DNA of 64,000 bases, from the NCBI GenBank assembly GCA_016946835.1, contig JACVTC010000112.1:299501-363500 (forward strand). The letters run 5' to 3'. Source of the stretch: Neocallimastix lanati (nom. inval.) (lineage: Eukaryota > Neocallimastigomycota > Neocallimastigomycetes > Neocallimastigales > Neocallimastigaceae). The first letter of the stretch is position 1. Each line of letters opens with the position of its first letter. The notes beneath the pieces are model-generated. The model saw only the letters and a program-made list of their open reading frames with translations, searched no databases and was not told where the DNA came from. Shown here piece after piece: positions 13,950-26,400 of this stretch. The translations under genes and the position numbers were made by a program.

Positions 13950-14480
13950 TGGTTCACGCATTCTTCAAAGTTTTTCCTGTAGATTATCATATTGGATGCT
14001 ATACTAATTAATTTGGTAGCATTTTATATAAATAAATGAATTTTTCTTGACCACTGAAGCTTTCTCCTAATTCTTCCAATTCATCGAAAGTTTCATTTAA
14101 ATTTGTTATGAATATGACAAAGTCTTTATTTCTGTCATGTCTCATGTCGACTAAATTTTCCATAAGCCTTCTTTTACTCTCACCGTCTCATTCACTATAA
14201 GAGTCTCTTAATATTTTCCATAGTTCACAGAAAGCGTAATAATTGATTTTTCTTTTCACTGTGTCGGAGACACTTTTATCGATGATAAATTTTGTGTGAT
14301 TATCATTTCTTCCATTATTGATTTTTCTTACATTCTTCTCTTGTTACCAGGAATTCTTGTATAATTTCCTATGTTTTCTATTGGTACTTCTGATATTCTT
14401 ATTTTCTTTAAATATTCTTCAAATAGGTAGTCATCAAAGTGGTGTATAGAAAGGATGTTTTTCATCTCGGGGCCTAAATA
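13950..14480 (-). pseudogene. Ty1/copia-like gag fragment (dead)
   Basis: On the minus strand, 14280 down to 14020 translates as a run like the copia Gag (UBN2-type) core: KRKINYYAFCELWKILRDSY, then an in-frame TGA, then RRLMENLVDMRHDRNKDF, ELEELGES and YLYKMLPN. A second stop and an apparent frame change occur upstream (14300-14360). A further open stretch starting MKNILSIHHFDDYLFEEYL lies in another frame. A 62-aa Lys/Ser/Glu-rich frame (14474-14662, minus) next to it may be another piece. No protease or RT follows, so this is an eroded, truncated copy. Confidence 0.6.
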
Positions 14481-14662
14481 TTATAGTTTTTTTTCCCTAT
14501 TTCCTTAGTTGAGGTGGCCCCTGATTCGGCGTTCTTTCCTTTATTTTTCCCGTTTGAGGTAGATTTTGAGTCGGTAGCCTTCACTTCTTTATTTTGTTTC
14601 ATCTTGGTTGATGTTTCCTTTTCTTCTTCAGAGTCAGTATATATTTCAAATTTATATTTCAT

Positions 14663-15249
14663 TAATATGAAATATACTAGTGTTATTAACAGATTTATAT
14701 CATATACAGTTTAATTATGGTGAGTCCTGAGACTCTTAATCTTTTAATATTTTTATATAAAAAGAACTTATTTTAATAAAATTTATTAATGATTTCTTAT
14801 ATTTATGTAAGAAATATATAAGAATTTATATGTTGTGCAGGTGCTCATATATGATTCGTATTACATGCGTTATAAATAAGCCACTTTTAACCATATTACA
14901 TTATTTAATAAATATACTAATCATAATAAAAATAAAATACTTAATAATATATAACTATAATAGTTAATATAGATTATATTAAACTTTATTTAATATTCTA
15001 GCAGAATATTACACGACTTTAAGTTAAATTTACAGTATATATAAATTATAATTATATATATATATAATATTAAGTAAAAGGTTATATATGTATATACACA
15101 TACACACATTCAATGCCATATAAAAAAATTTATATTTATTTTTATTTTTAAAGTGGATTAAACAACAAAAATTATATTTAAATATAATATTTAATTGAAT
15201 AGTTAATAAAAATATATTTTTATATTATTTAAAGTCAAAAATAAAAAAA

Positions 15250-15280
<31 letters not shown>

Positions 15281-15578
15281 CATTTTCTAACGAATAATAT
15301 AATTCGTTAGAAAAATTACTTATATTGAAATTTTCTATATTTTTATTAATAAATGTTGTATATTATTAATAATATATTTCCATATTATTAGATAATTTTT
15401 TTTATTTTGATATTACTAATTTATTTCTAAGGTTAATGAAGAAGAAAAAAAAAGAAAAAAAAGAAAAAAAAATACATATATATATATATAATAGTTAAAT
15501 TCTAAATAAAAAAAAAAAAATGAAAAAAAAAATATATGTATATATATACAATATATAATATATTTGAAATTTTTTTCT

Positions 15579-15619
<41 letters not shown>

Positions 15620-15894
15620 TATTTCAATTAATGTACTAATAATAATTATTATAATATTATATATATATATATATATATATTTATAAAAATTACAAGACTA
15701 GATATAAAAAAATAAAACATTAATTACTTTTTAGAAAAAAAAATCTATAAAAGATTCCACTTCAAAAAAAAAAAAAAAAAAAAAAAAAAAGATATATATA
15801 TATATTTATAACTTTTTATGGTATTAACATTTATTACATGTACAAATAATAATAATATTATTATTATTTATTATTATTTATCAATTAATACATA
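14663..15894. other. AT-rich intergenic DNA
   Basis: A-runs (about 15253-15281, 15766-15790), a long T-run (about 15580-15617) and several TA dinucleotide runs (such as 15660-15680). No gene recognised. Confidence 0.6.
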
Positions 15895-18110
15895 TTATTT
15901 ATTTCTTCTTTTTCCTAAACTTTTTTTCTTGTTTTCTTTATTTTTTTGATGAACATAATTTGAATATGAATTTAAATAGATATTATTTGTAACTTCTTTA
16001 TAAGCATCATCAAATATGATAAAATACTCATCCAGTTTTTCATCAATATTTTGATCTGTATGATCATTTAAAGTATTCATTTTATTAAATATATTTGTGA
16101 TAATAGAATTTTGAATATTAATTTCATATATTGCTTTACTTCCAATAAAGTTTTCACAGAATTTATTTGCTTCTTTTACTATAATTGGATATTGACATTT
16201 ATTATCATATTTTGTATCATTTAATATGGTTGAGGAAAAAAAGATTGAAGAAACTCTCTCGTTAAGTTCATTTAATACATTTCCTTTTAAAAAACCACCA
16301 TCTTCATGATTAGATTTAGTAAATAGAGATGAACTTGAATCATTTATTTCCTGACTTTTTGTTGATTCAATATTTAATAATGAAGCAGATTTTTCTGTTT
16401 TATTAAATAACTTTTTATATTTCCAATACTCCTTAAAAAATAACTAAAAAAAAAAAAAATTAAAAAAAGTATTAAATTCAATAATATATTATAATTTATT
16501 ATTATTTAAAATATAGTAAATATATAATTTATATATTAATTTTTACAATATTTTCGACACAATTTTCATTTCTACAGAATTCTCCAAACTCTCTAAAAAG
16601 AATTTTATCTTCTAGCATTTTTATCATTCCTTTATATGTTCCTTTAAGATTTTTATTGCATTTATTTAAATATATTATATCTTTAAGCTTTATTATTAAA
16701 TAAATTGTTAATATAAATAATTAATAAAAAATAATTTAATTATTTTTGAACATCAAAAATATCAAAAATATAGTATGATCTAAACATATTTAATTTAAAA
16801 TATACCATAAGTAATGTAAATAGTATTGTACTACTTAAACATGACAAGAATACGAAACTAATTATATAAAATGTATATTAAGTAAATTAAATAAATTTTT
16901 TGTAATCAGTAATAAATATTATAATATATAATTATTTACAATCCTGGTGGCACATATTGAACTATAATTGAGCAGTTAATACTATTTACAAATAATGAAA
17001 TCAAAAATCCTGAAAAACAAAAAATATGTAATATTAATGACATAATAATTGTATACTTCATTTTAAATTTATCATCAAAATTTAAAGCTTCAATAAATAC
17101 TAAAGGCAAAAAAATAACTAAAAATATCGTAAACTCTATTATTTGTGGAGTGTATGAAAATCTTTATTTTATGAATATATAATAAAATAATTAAAAAAAA
17201 ATTATATAAATATTGTATATCTCAAAAAATCATTAAATTGATCATATATATATAATAACCTCATAGAACAGAATCCATTAGTTGCAATTCTATCATCAAT
17301 AAAATACATTATTATTGAATATATTAAATTAAAGAATAGGTATGATATCAAAACTTTGATTATTTTACTAGATGAAAAACTGGTATAAAATGTTTTAAAT
17401 ATAAAATTTTTATATAATGTTTCATTATGTCTTTCATCTAAAAAATTCAAAAATGAATTAAAATATGCAATTTGTGATTTATAATAATATTTAAAATATT
17501 TTATTATAATTAATCCAACTGAAGATATATATAATGGATAACCTAAAAAGTTACAAATAATATTTATATATTTTATTTAATTTATATATATCATTATATT
17601 TTATATTATTATTTTGAAATATATTAAAAAATGAAACAGTTCTATTTTACCAATGCCTGTTAAGGCATGATGAAGAATGCATGGATAAATCTCATAATTC
17701 ATCTAATTAAATGTTTATTATTAATTATAAAAAAAAATATACATTTTTTTTAAATATTTCCATATTAACATTTTCAAATTTTTTTTTTATTTTTTCTTTA
17801 TCCTTACTTCCAATAAACATGTATCAATTAAAATTATAAGACTTCCAAGCATTAAGCAGAAATAATATTTTCTACATTGTCTTTTAAAAACATAACTTTT
17901 ATAATATCTAAATAGCCATAAGTTTGTAAATAAAATAAACACAATTATTGAAAGTGCGAAATAAATAAAAAAATATGATGTTTTTATCATATCATATAAA
18001 TCATTAGTGGATTCTGCATATCGCATACATTTATTATAAAAATCAACCGCTCCGGGGTTATTAGAATCCCAATCATTTGGGAATGGAATTGTTTTATTTA
18101 ATACTGACAT
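15895..18110 (-). CDS. Seven-transmembrane receptor with C-terminal RGS domain (7 exons)
   Basis: Spliced model on the minus strand: 18110-17808, 17702-17651, 17542-17260, 17161-16940, 16857-16806, 16687-16547, 16443-15895. All introns are GT-AG, every phase matches, giving 1602 nt and 533 aa. Seven hydrophobic helices lie in ~residues 45-304, with Cys in YPCIL before helix 3 and NGFC before helix 5 that could form the usual extracellular disulfide. From ~320 an RGS domain follows: MIKMLEDKILFREFGEFC, then across an intron ENI-LFFKEYWKYKKL, a Ser/Asn-rich insert, and the C-terminal half with IYEINIQNSI, FDDAYKEV and SYSNYV. RGS domains speed GTP hydrolysis by G-alpha, so this would be a membrane-bound regulator of heterotrimeric G protein signalling. 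Ligand unknown. The exon 3 donor (AG|GTTATT) is weak but the only one that keeps frame and homology. Confidence 0.75.
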
Positions 18111-19907
18111 TATAAAATTTATATTAGCCTTTTACAATTATATTTTATAATAAAAATAATAATATATAATAATTTTATTGACTATTATTGACTATTTTTT
18201 TTTTTTTTTAATATTATTATTATTGTTATTGTTTTGTTCTCTTTTTATGATTATTTATTTTTCATCAACAATTAGATATGTTATTATTTAAAAATTCATT
18301 TTAGTAAATTTTCATATTTATAGATTAATAGTAAAAATAAAAAAAATTTTCAAAAAATAAACTATCTAATATTGATGTAAATATTTTAACATTTTTTTAA
18401 AAAAATTCATTATATAAAATTATATAATTATATAATAAATTTTAATAATGGGAAAAAAATTAAATATAATTTAAATAAATAATATAAATGATTTTCAAAT
18501 TTTACAATTTTAATTATGGGCATGATTGAAGAAAAATTAAATTAAGAAATTTAATTAATAATTATTTAATCAGAATTTATTTCAAATATTTTCATAATTT
18601 AATTAATATTTAATTATAAAATTTTATTAAATTTAAACTTTTGTATTTATTTTTCGATTTTTTAAAATTTAATAGTATAATAATAAAGTATTACAGAATT
18701 GATATCATTTAGATATAATGCCCAATAAATTTTAAATTTTTACTTTATAATAATATTTTTATTTAATCAAAGAATCTTCATGTGTTAGAAATTTTTAAAT
18801 GAAAGTATTTGTTTTTTTTAAATTAAAAAAATATCTATAAAGAAAATACTATTTTTTAAAAGAAACTTATTACATATATATATTAAATATTTTTAATATT
18901 ATAATTATATTTTAACATTGATAATAAGAAATTTAAAATTATATAAATTAAAAATTTAAATATTATTTTATAATCATTTTTAATCTTATTTTTATAATAT
19001 AAATGATATTTAATCTAAATATCATTAAATATTTGGAAAAATATTAAAAATTGGTTATTAAATTAATATTTTTTGAAAAAAATCTTTAATAGTGATTTCT
19101 ATTAAAATAAAATAAAGAAAATATAAAATTATAATAAAAAATTTTATTATATATATATATATATAATTTAAATAATTTTTTTATGAATATTCCAAATTAT
19201 TTTAAATTACTTTTTAAATATTTATTGTTATAATAACGAACTATAAAACGTTTATTTATTTTTATCAAAATATTAAATGCAGATACTTTAAATATTATAT
19301 AATACTTTTTATATTTATATATCATAAATATTATGTACTATTAAATAAAATTTATATTATCTTTATATATATATACTTTAAGTTCCAATTGATATATATT
19401 TATTTTATATTTATTTATCTACTTTTCTTAATTTTTTTTTCTTTTTTTTTTATTATATTTTATTAAATATAATTGTGAAACTAAAAAATTATTTCGAAAT
19501 TTTATTTATGTATATAATATTATATATAAATAAAAAAATGAGAAAATATTTTATTTTAAATGTTAAAAATGTGTATAATATTAATTTTATTAATAATTAA
19601 AAATGGTTTACGTTGAACTATTCCATAAATATAAAACAAAATATTAAATAAGAAAAAATTTACTCTTTTTCAAAAAATAAGCATTAAATTTATAACTAAC
19701 GTATTGTATTTATGTAAAAAAAAAATTAAAAAAACATTTAAAAATGTAAATAATATTAAAATTTAGTATTAAGAAAGATATTTAATCTTTTTTTTTCCTA
19801 ATGTAAAAACCTAATGTAAAAATTGTTAAATAAATACTTTTTCTAAATAACGAAATATTAAAAAAAATTTTTTTTATATTACTTTAATAATTTAATTTTT
19901 TATTTAA
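18111..19907. other. AT-rich intergenic DNA
   Basis: Between two minus-strand genes; only A/T runs and short TA repeats. It should hold the promoter of the 7TM-RGS gene, but no specific motif stands out. Confidence 0.6.
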
Positions 19908-20792
19908 TTAAACTTTAGTAGCAGCATCATCTACCTTCTTGTATTCGCCATCATATTCAATTGTTTTCTTTGTAATATTATTTATAATACGGTAACCATA
20001 TGGACTGTATTCACAGCTGACATATTGTTTTGCAATATAAACGTTAGTTTTTAACTCATCCGAACGGAAATAAGTAGAATTGTAGTATTCATCATTATAA
20101 GTTTTTAAATCATTTTCATTTGGATTAGCCTTAAGCTTAGTGATATCAGTAATTAAGTTCTTCTTAATATATTCAATTTTTTCCATAGCGAAGTTTATTA
20201 AATCAGCCTCGGTCTTATTTTGAATTGGAGAAACTTTTCTTTTTTGAGCATCAGCTTCATCAGTACCAAAGATTTTGAATGCAAATCGTAAGAATGGTTG
20301 AATAATAAAGAGTTGAACAAAGAATCCATATGGGAATACATAGCACATATATTTAAACCAATTGGAAATAGCAGTAAGGAAATTAAATCCATCCTTATAT
20401 GGATAATAAATGAAAGCTCCGTATAAGGTTATAGTTGGGCACATTAATCCTACCATACAACAAGTAATTGCTGATTGAAGAATAACTCTGTTTGTTCTCT
20501 TGAATTTAAAAATACTCATTACTTTCTTGAAGGCCAATCTAGTATAAATTAATTCAAAGACAAATCCAAGACCCCATTCAATTAAAATCATCCCATATAA
20601 TGGTAAATATTTACCAAACATATAAACACCTTTATTTCTATCTATGGCATCTGAAACTTTTTTAGTTCTTGTTGCATTCATTAATTTATCACCATTAATA
20701 ACATAAACAAGTAAGAAGCAATATCCTACAATTGCCATCCAAATAGAACAGAAGTTATAGCATATATTCACTATTTCTCTTTTTACAGACAT
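19908..20792 (-). CDS. Multi-pass membrane protein, possibly DUF2798-like
   Basis: 294 aa, no intron. Four strong hydrophobic segments: ~12-33 (IWMAIVGYCFLLVYVI), ~64-86 (GMILIEWGLGFVFELIY), ~106-128 (AITCCMVGLMCPTITLYGAF) and ~147-172 (YVFPYGFFVQLFIIQPFLRF). The remaining ~115 residues are polar and probably cytosolic, without a recognised domain. The two helix pairs look like a duplicated unit, each ending in a basic segment. The second pair recalls the bacterial DUF2798 pattern (helix with M and T, a Trp, then a helix ending in a Pro-containing motif), but this is from memory and weak. Codon use is more varied than in the surrounding DNA. Function unknown; bacterial origin is possible. Confidence 0.8.
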   Translation of the reverse strand: MSVKREIVNICYNFCSIWMAIVGYCFLLVYVINGDKLMNATRTKKVSDAIDRNKGVYMFGKYLPLYGMILIEWGLGFVFELIYTRLAFKKVMSIFKFKRTNRVILQSAITCCMVGLMCPTITLYGAFIYYPYKDGFNFLTAISNWFKYMCYVFPYGFFVQLFIIQPFLRFAFKIFGTDEADAQKRKVSPIQNKTEADLINFAMEKIEYIKKNLITDITKLKANPNENDLKTYNDEYYNSTYFRSDELKTNVYIAKQYVSCEYSPYGYRIINNITKKTIEYDGEYKKVDDAATKV

Positions 20793-23286
20793 TTTTAGTA
20801 CTATTTTTTTATAATTTTAATTTATATTTACTTTTTATTAAAAATTTTTTACTTTTTAATAAATAAATTCAAAAATAAGAAATAATAATATTTTAAAGTC
20901 AAAGATCTTTTTAATTTTTTATATAAATTTTGAATTTTGAATTTTTATAATGATTTATTTCAATTGTTTATTTTTCTTTTTAAAATATGAACATAATTAT
21001 TAAAAATAATAAACTTTATAATGTTTAGCCTCAATCATTGTTATGTTATACAACTTTAATCAATCATTTAAAAAAATTTTTTTTACCAAACAATTTAATA
21101 TCTAATCTATTAAAAAAAGCATAATTAGCATATATATAATTTAAACTTTTATAAAAAATAAAAATACATTTTTTTTTATTTCATTAATGAATTAAAGATA
21201 AAATAAACAATAATAATAACACATTAAAATGAAACATTTTATTATAAATTTATGATATGAATTATTTAATATCTTGTTTATTAATAAAAAGTTTATTTAG
21301 TATATAAAATTTAATCTTTTTTTTGTATTAAAAAAAATAAAAAAAATATATATATAAATAAAACTTTATATTTTGTTTATAAATATTTTTTATGATATAG
21401 AAGATAATTAATAATGTGATATTATTAATGAAAAGGTATATTTCAATTATTTATATATTATAAATATTTTTATTTTAATATAATTATAAGAAAATTAAAG
21501 ATTATGATAATTACTATAGTAATTACTGATTTCAATATTAATATTATTTTAAAATTAATAGCTTTATTTATTATTTTAATTTTTTAAATTATTTATGAAA
21601 AATATATAGTAAAATATATCAATATTTTTTTCTTCTAATGTGAATTTCATTTAAATATATTATTACTTAATAAATTAATAATTAAATAAAAATTATCTTT
21701 TATAGTTAAAATATTTGAAATATTTGAAATATTTTATATCTTTTACATTTATTTATGAAATTTAAATGAAAAGGAACCAAAATGAAATTATGAGATTTCA
21801 TTTTTTATTTTGTTTTATTTTATATAATTTTTATAATAATTATTCCGTTGAATTTTTATTTAAAAAATATTCATTTTATTTCATTTTAAAAAGAAATAAA
21901 ACAATTTATATTAAATTGAGGTCTTTTATTAATAAAAATATAATAAAAAATTGATTAACATTATGTGTTTATATTGTTGAGTTTATTCTAACTTCATAAC
22001 AATAATAAATTTAATAAAAAATAAAAAAATAAAAAATAAAATAAAATACAATTAATAGTAAAAAAAAAAAAAAAAAAACTTTAAATATTGCTAATTCAAA
22101 AGGTATTTAATGTATAAAATTGAAAGAAAGTATAAAACTTAATTTTATTAAAACATGTTATTATTTTTATTAAACTAAATTGGACTAAACAATTTCAATT
22201 CAATTTTATAATGAATTAAGGTTTAAAAATTCAACATGAAATCCATTAATAATTAGAATTTATGAGCATTTTCAAAAATATTATTTAAAATTAATATTTA
22301 AGGATTTTTATGTAATTTAAAAATAAAATAAAAAAATAAAAAATAAAAAATATGAATAAAAATATATATATATATATATATATAAAATAAACATTTAAAT
22401 ATATACAAAAAGTTGAAGAGAATTGCTAGTTTTATTTTAATTATTATTTTTAAAACAATATATCATTTAATTTATAAAAAAGTTAATTATATAATTATAT
22501 ATCATTTAATTTATAAAAAAGTTATTTATATATATATTATTATTATAGTTATTGATATAAATATTATTAATATTAAATTAGATTAACAAAAAATAAAAAT
22601 CTACATAACAATATTTAATCATTAATTGCAACAATTCATTTTTAAAAATAATATTAAAAATGTTTTATACCTAATTTACATAATATAAATTTTTAAAGTT
22701 TTTATTATTATTTTGTTTATTGAGTAATTTATTTATTATTATTTATTTATTTATTTAATATTTATTTATATTATTTATTCATTTTATTTATTTATTTATT
22801 TATTATTTATTTATTTATTATTTATTTATTTATTATTATTTATTTATATTAATTACTCATTTTAGTTATTTATTTAGTAGTTTATTTATTTATTATTTAT
22901 TTATTTTATTTATTATTTATTTATTTATTATTTATTAAAATTTCAATTAAAATATATTTTTAATATTTATTATTTTTAATTTTTTATAAAATAAATAAAA
23001 TATAATATTTTATTTGAACCTCATATAGAGGTGGACATAATTTATTATAGGCGTGACAACGGTTAATAATACTGAATCATTACCTAAATTATATTTAATT
23101 AATGGAAAATTATATAAATTTTTAATTAACACACTTTTTTATTTTTATATTTTTATGAAATAAGTAAATTAAATAATTTCAAATTAAATGTAAAATTAAT
23201 AGAAATTCATTATTTATTAAACATTTTTACATTTTCATTTTTGAATAGAACTTTTTTTTTTCCTTTTTTTTTTTTTTTTTTTTTTA

Positions 23287-23344
<58 letters not shown>

Positions 23345-23474
23345 TACTTAAAAAAAAATATACTTACATAACTATTATTTTGAAATTATTCTAATATTTA
23401 TATATTAAATTTTACTATTATCATATTTATTAATAACTTTGTAAAATTTTGAATTTATATAAATAATATTTAAT
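20793..23474. other. AT-rich intergenic DNA with microsatellites
   Basis: Divergent promoter region between the membrane protein and the polymerase gene. Holds a TTTA-type array (about 22715-22940), an ATT array (about 23283-23345) and T-runs. A short less AT-rich patch lies at 23017-23085. No gene seen; a 62-aa frame at 21766-21954 is Phe/Asn/Lys-rich and looks like chance. Confidence 0.6.
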
Positions 23475-26400
23475 ATGAATAAAAATGAACAAATTAATGA
23501 AAATCTAAAAGCAATTAAATTAGAGAAAACACCAAAAATTAATTTTGTAGAACAAAAAAAAAGTAAAAATATTCATAAAAAAATCAAAAAGAAAAGAGTT
23601 GAAAATAAATCAACAGAATTTAAGAAATCTCCAAATACAGAAAAAAATGATAATTCAATTGCTGTTACACCAAAATTAACATTTAGTACTAGTTTTAATG
23701 AAAATTTATATAAAATTGGAATTAAGCATAATGAAAGTTTAAGTAACAATTCATCAGAGAAAAAAGAACATGAAAATAAGGTTGGCATCAATAATAAAAG
23801 TTCATTTTTAATAATTAATAATGAATATGTATTGTTTGATTCAATTTCAACAAAATTGGATTCACAAGAAACAAATAAATCTAATTCAAATAATTTAGAT
23901 AATAAAAATAGTAAACATTCCAAAACAAGTTTGGATTCTCAAAATACAAAGAATAATAGTCAAGAATCACAAGAATCAAATATTTCAATATTACAATTAC
24001 CAGAATCTGCATATGCAGGTACTTATAATTTTTTTTTTTAATATATAAAAATATAAAAATATGATTATTATTTTTACTCAAATATATATAATAATAAAGT
24101 ATATATATATATATATAAAAACTAATTTATGTATAAAAATAATAATAATTTATTTATAAATCAATATAGATGATGTTTTTGATGAAAAAAATAATTCAAC
24201 AGCGATTTTAAGTAATTCTACTAAAAATGATATTAATACTAAGAAAATTAATGAAATTAAATTACAAGTTAGTACAAAATCTGTTAACAATGATTCTATA
24301 TTAAATAATCATATGTATAATAACATTTGTTCAAGTAATAATAATAATTATAATAAAAATAATAGTATTATTGGTAACCACAATATACCTGATATATTGT
24401 TTAATTCAAGTCAAAAAGATATTTCAGTATATCCTTCTTCAAGTAATATTTCAGAAGAAAAGAAATCGTCATTCGTTATTTTTCATAATGATATACCTAT
24501 TTCAAATCCTGTAACAATCCAAAAAATGCTTAGCCATCAATGCACTAATAAAAAGGAAATCAGTAATAATGAAAAAGAATCCAAAAATCCAAAAATAATA
24601 GAATCTTTAAATAATCAAAATAATATTTTAAAAAAAACAGATTCTTCATTTAATTTTTATTCACAAAATACCCCTGAAGATCAAATAATTAAAATAGATG
24701 AAAAAACAAAAGCATTTGATGTATCAAATTATTTTGGTGTTAATTATCATTCATCTCAAATCTTGAATAAACCATTAACTATTAATAAAGATCATGTTAT
24801 TAATTCAGAAAATTCACAAAAAATTGATAAAATGAAAATGAATTCTGAAAAAAGTATCCACTATGAAAATCAATTTAATAATAATGAAAATGAGTTGAAA
24901 TCTTCTTCTCCAAATAAAAATACAAATGATATATTTAAAATTTTTGATAATTCATTTTCATTCGAAGACCAAAAAGAAAAAATAAAAAGTAAAGCAGATG
25001 ACAAAAATAATAATATAAATAATCAAAAACTTATCAATGATGAAATATTATCTATCAATAATTATGTAAAACCACAACAAACAAGTGTATTTAAAGATGA
25101 TAGTACCTATCATCAAACTTTCTCTGAAACTTCAGAAAAAAATTATGATAATAATAAAAAAATAAATAATTTAAGAGAAAATAAGTCAACAACTAAAAAA
25201 AGTCCATCTTCACAATTTAATTCAGATATCATAGTAACTTCTGATGGAAGAAATCATTCGTCCAAAAAAGAAACTAATAAAATTAATAATAAAATATTAA
25301 ACAATATAACAATTACATCTCCTTCAACTATTACAATGTATAATAAAGTAACAAAAAGTATAAATCATACTTCTAAAATTTCTGTTAAAAAATTAGTTAA
25401 TAGTAATTATAATAAAGATGTCATTAAAAAGTCAATTGATAATAAATTTAGCAAAAAACATTATCTCATACATGATAAAAATAATTTAAATGAACAAAAA
25501 AGAATAAAAATGGATCAGCAAATCTCATCTCTCGAATTGAAAAACATTATACCAACTAATGATAATGATAATGGTAACCGTAATAATGATGTTAATAAAG
25601 GCAAACATGAAGGTATAATACAAAAGCAAAATAATGACATAGAAAAGGTTTTAGATGACAATAAATTAATACAAAATTCTTCATCTTCATTGCCGATACA
25701 GCATATCATAGATAAGAATTACGTTACTAATTATTTAACGAAATCTTATAAAAAAATCAATATTGATCATAATCCTAAATTAAAAACAATAGATATAGAT
25801 GAATATTTAAAGAATAAAAAAGCAAGAAAAAGGAAAATAAAACAAGAATTAAAGGAAGAAAAAAAGAAAAAAAAAAAGATATTAAAAGAAAAGAAAAAAC
25901 CACAAGAGTCAATATCAACAACAAAAAAAAAAATAACGACACCGAAATTAGTGCCAGAATCATTATCAATACTTAATATAAATGATAATAATGAGAGTGA
26001 AAGTAATAATAATATTATGTTATTAGATTCAGATAAAATCGATTCTTTTTCAAATAATGTATCACTAAAAGAAAATAAAACAGAAGAAACAATAGTTGAA
26101 AGTGAAAAAACTTCGTCAAAATTAAGTGCCTCACTGTCAGCTGATTTAAATAACGAATATAAAAATAACTTAAAAGTAAATACAGCCTCATTAGTAACAT
26201 CTTTAAATCCTGAAAATAAAATAATTTCATTAAATGATGAAGCAGGAAAAACAGTATCTTCATTAATGCTAAAAAAAGGAGGTACTCCGAAATTAGCAGC
26301 TGCAACAATATCTATACTTAGTGACAAAAACGAAAAGGAGATTAGTAACCTTCCAGAAACTTCAGTTTTCACTTCAACAGTAGAAAAAAATATGATGACA

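Noticed and set aside
14514-14714. 66-aa plus-strand frame
   Set aside because: Antisense of a Lys/Ser-rich minus-strand frame; Phe/Ser composition, no domain.
17202-17450. Separate 82-aa gene
   Set aside because: It is exon 3 of the 7TM-RGS gene read through its donor into the intron.
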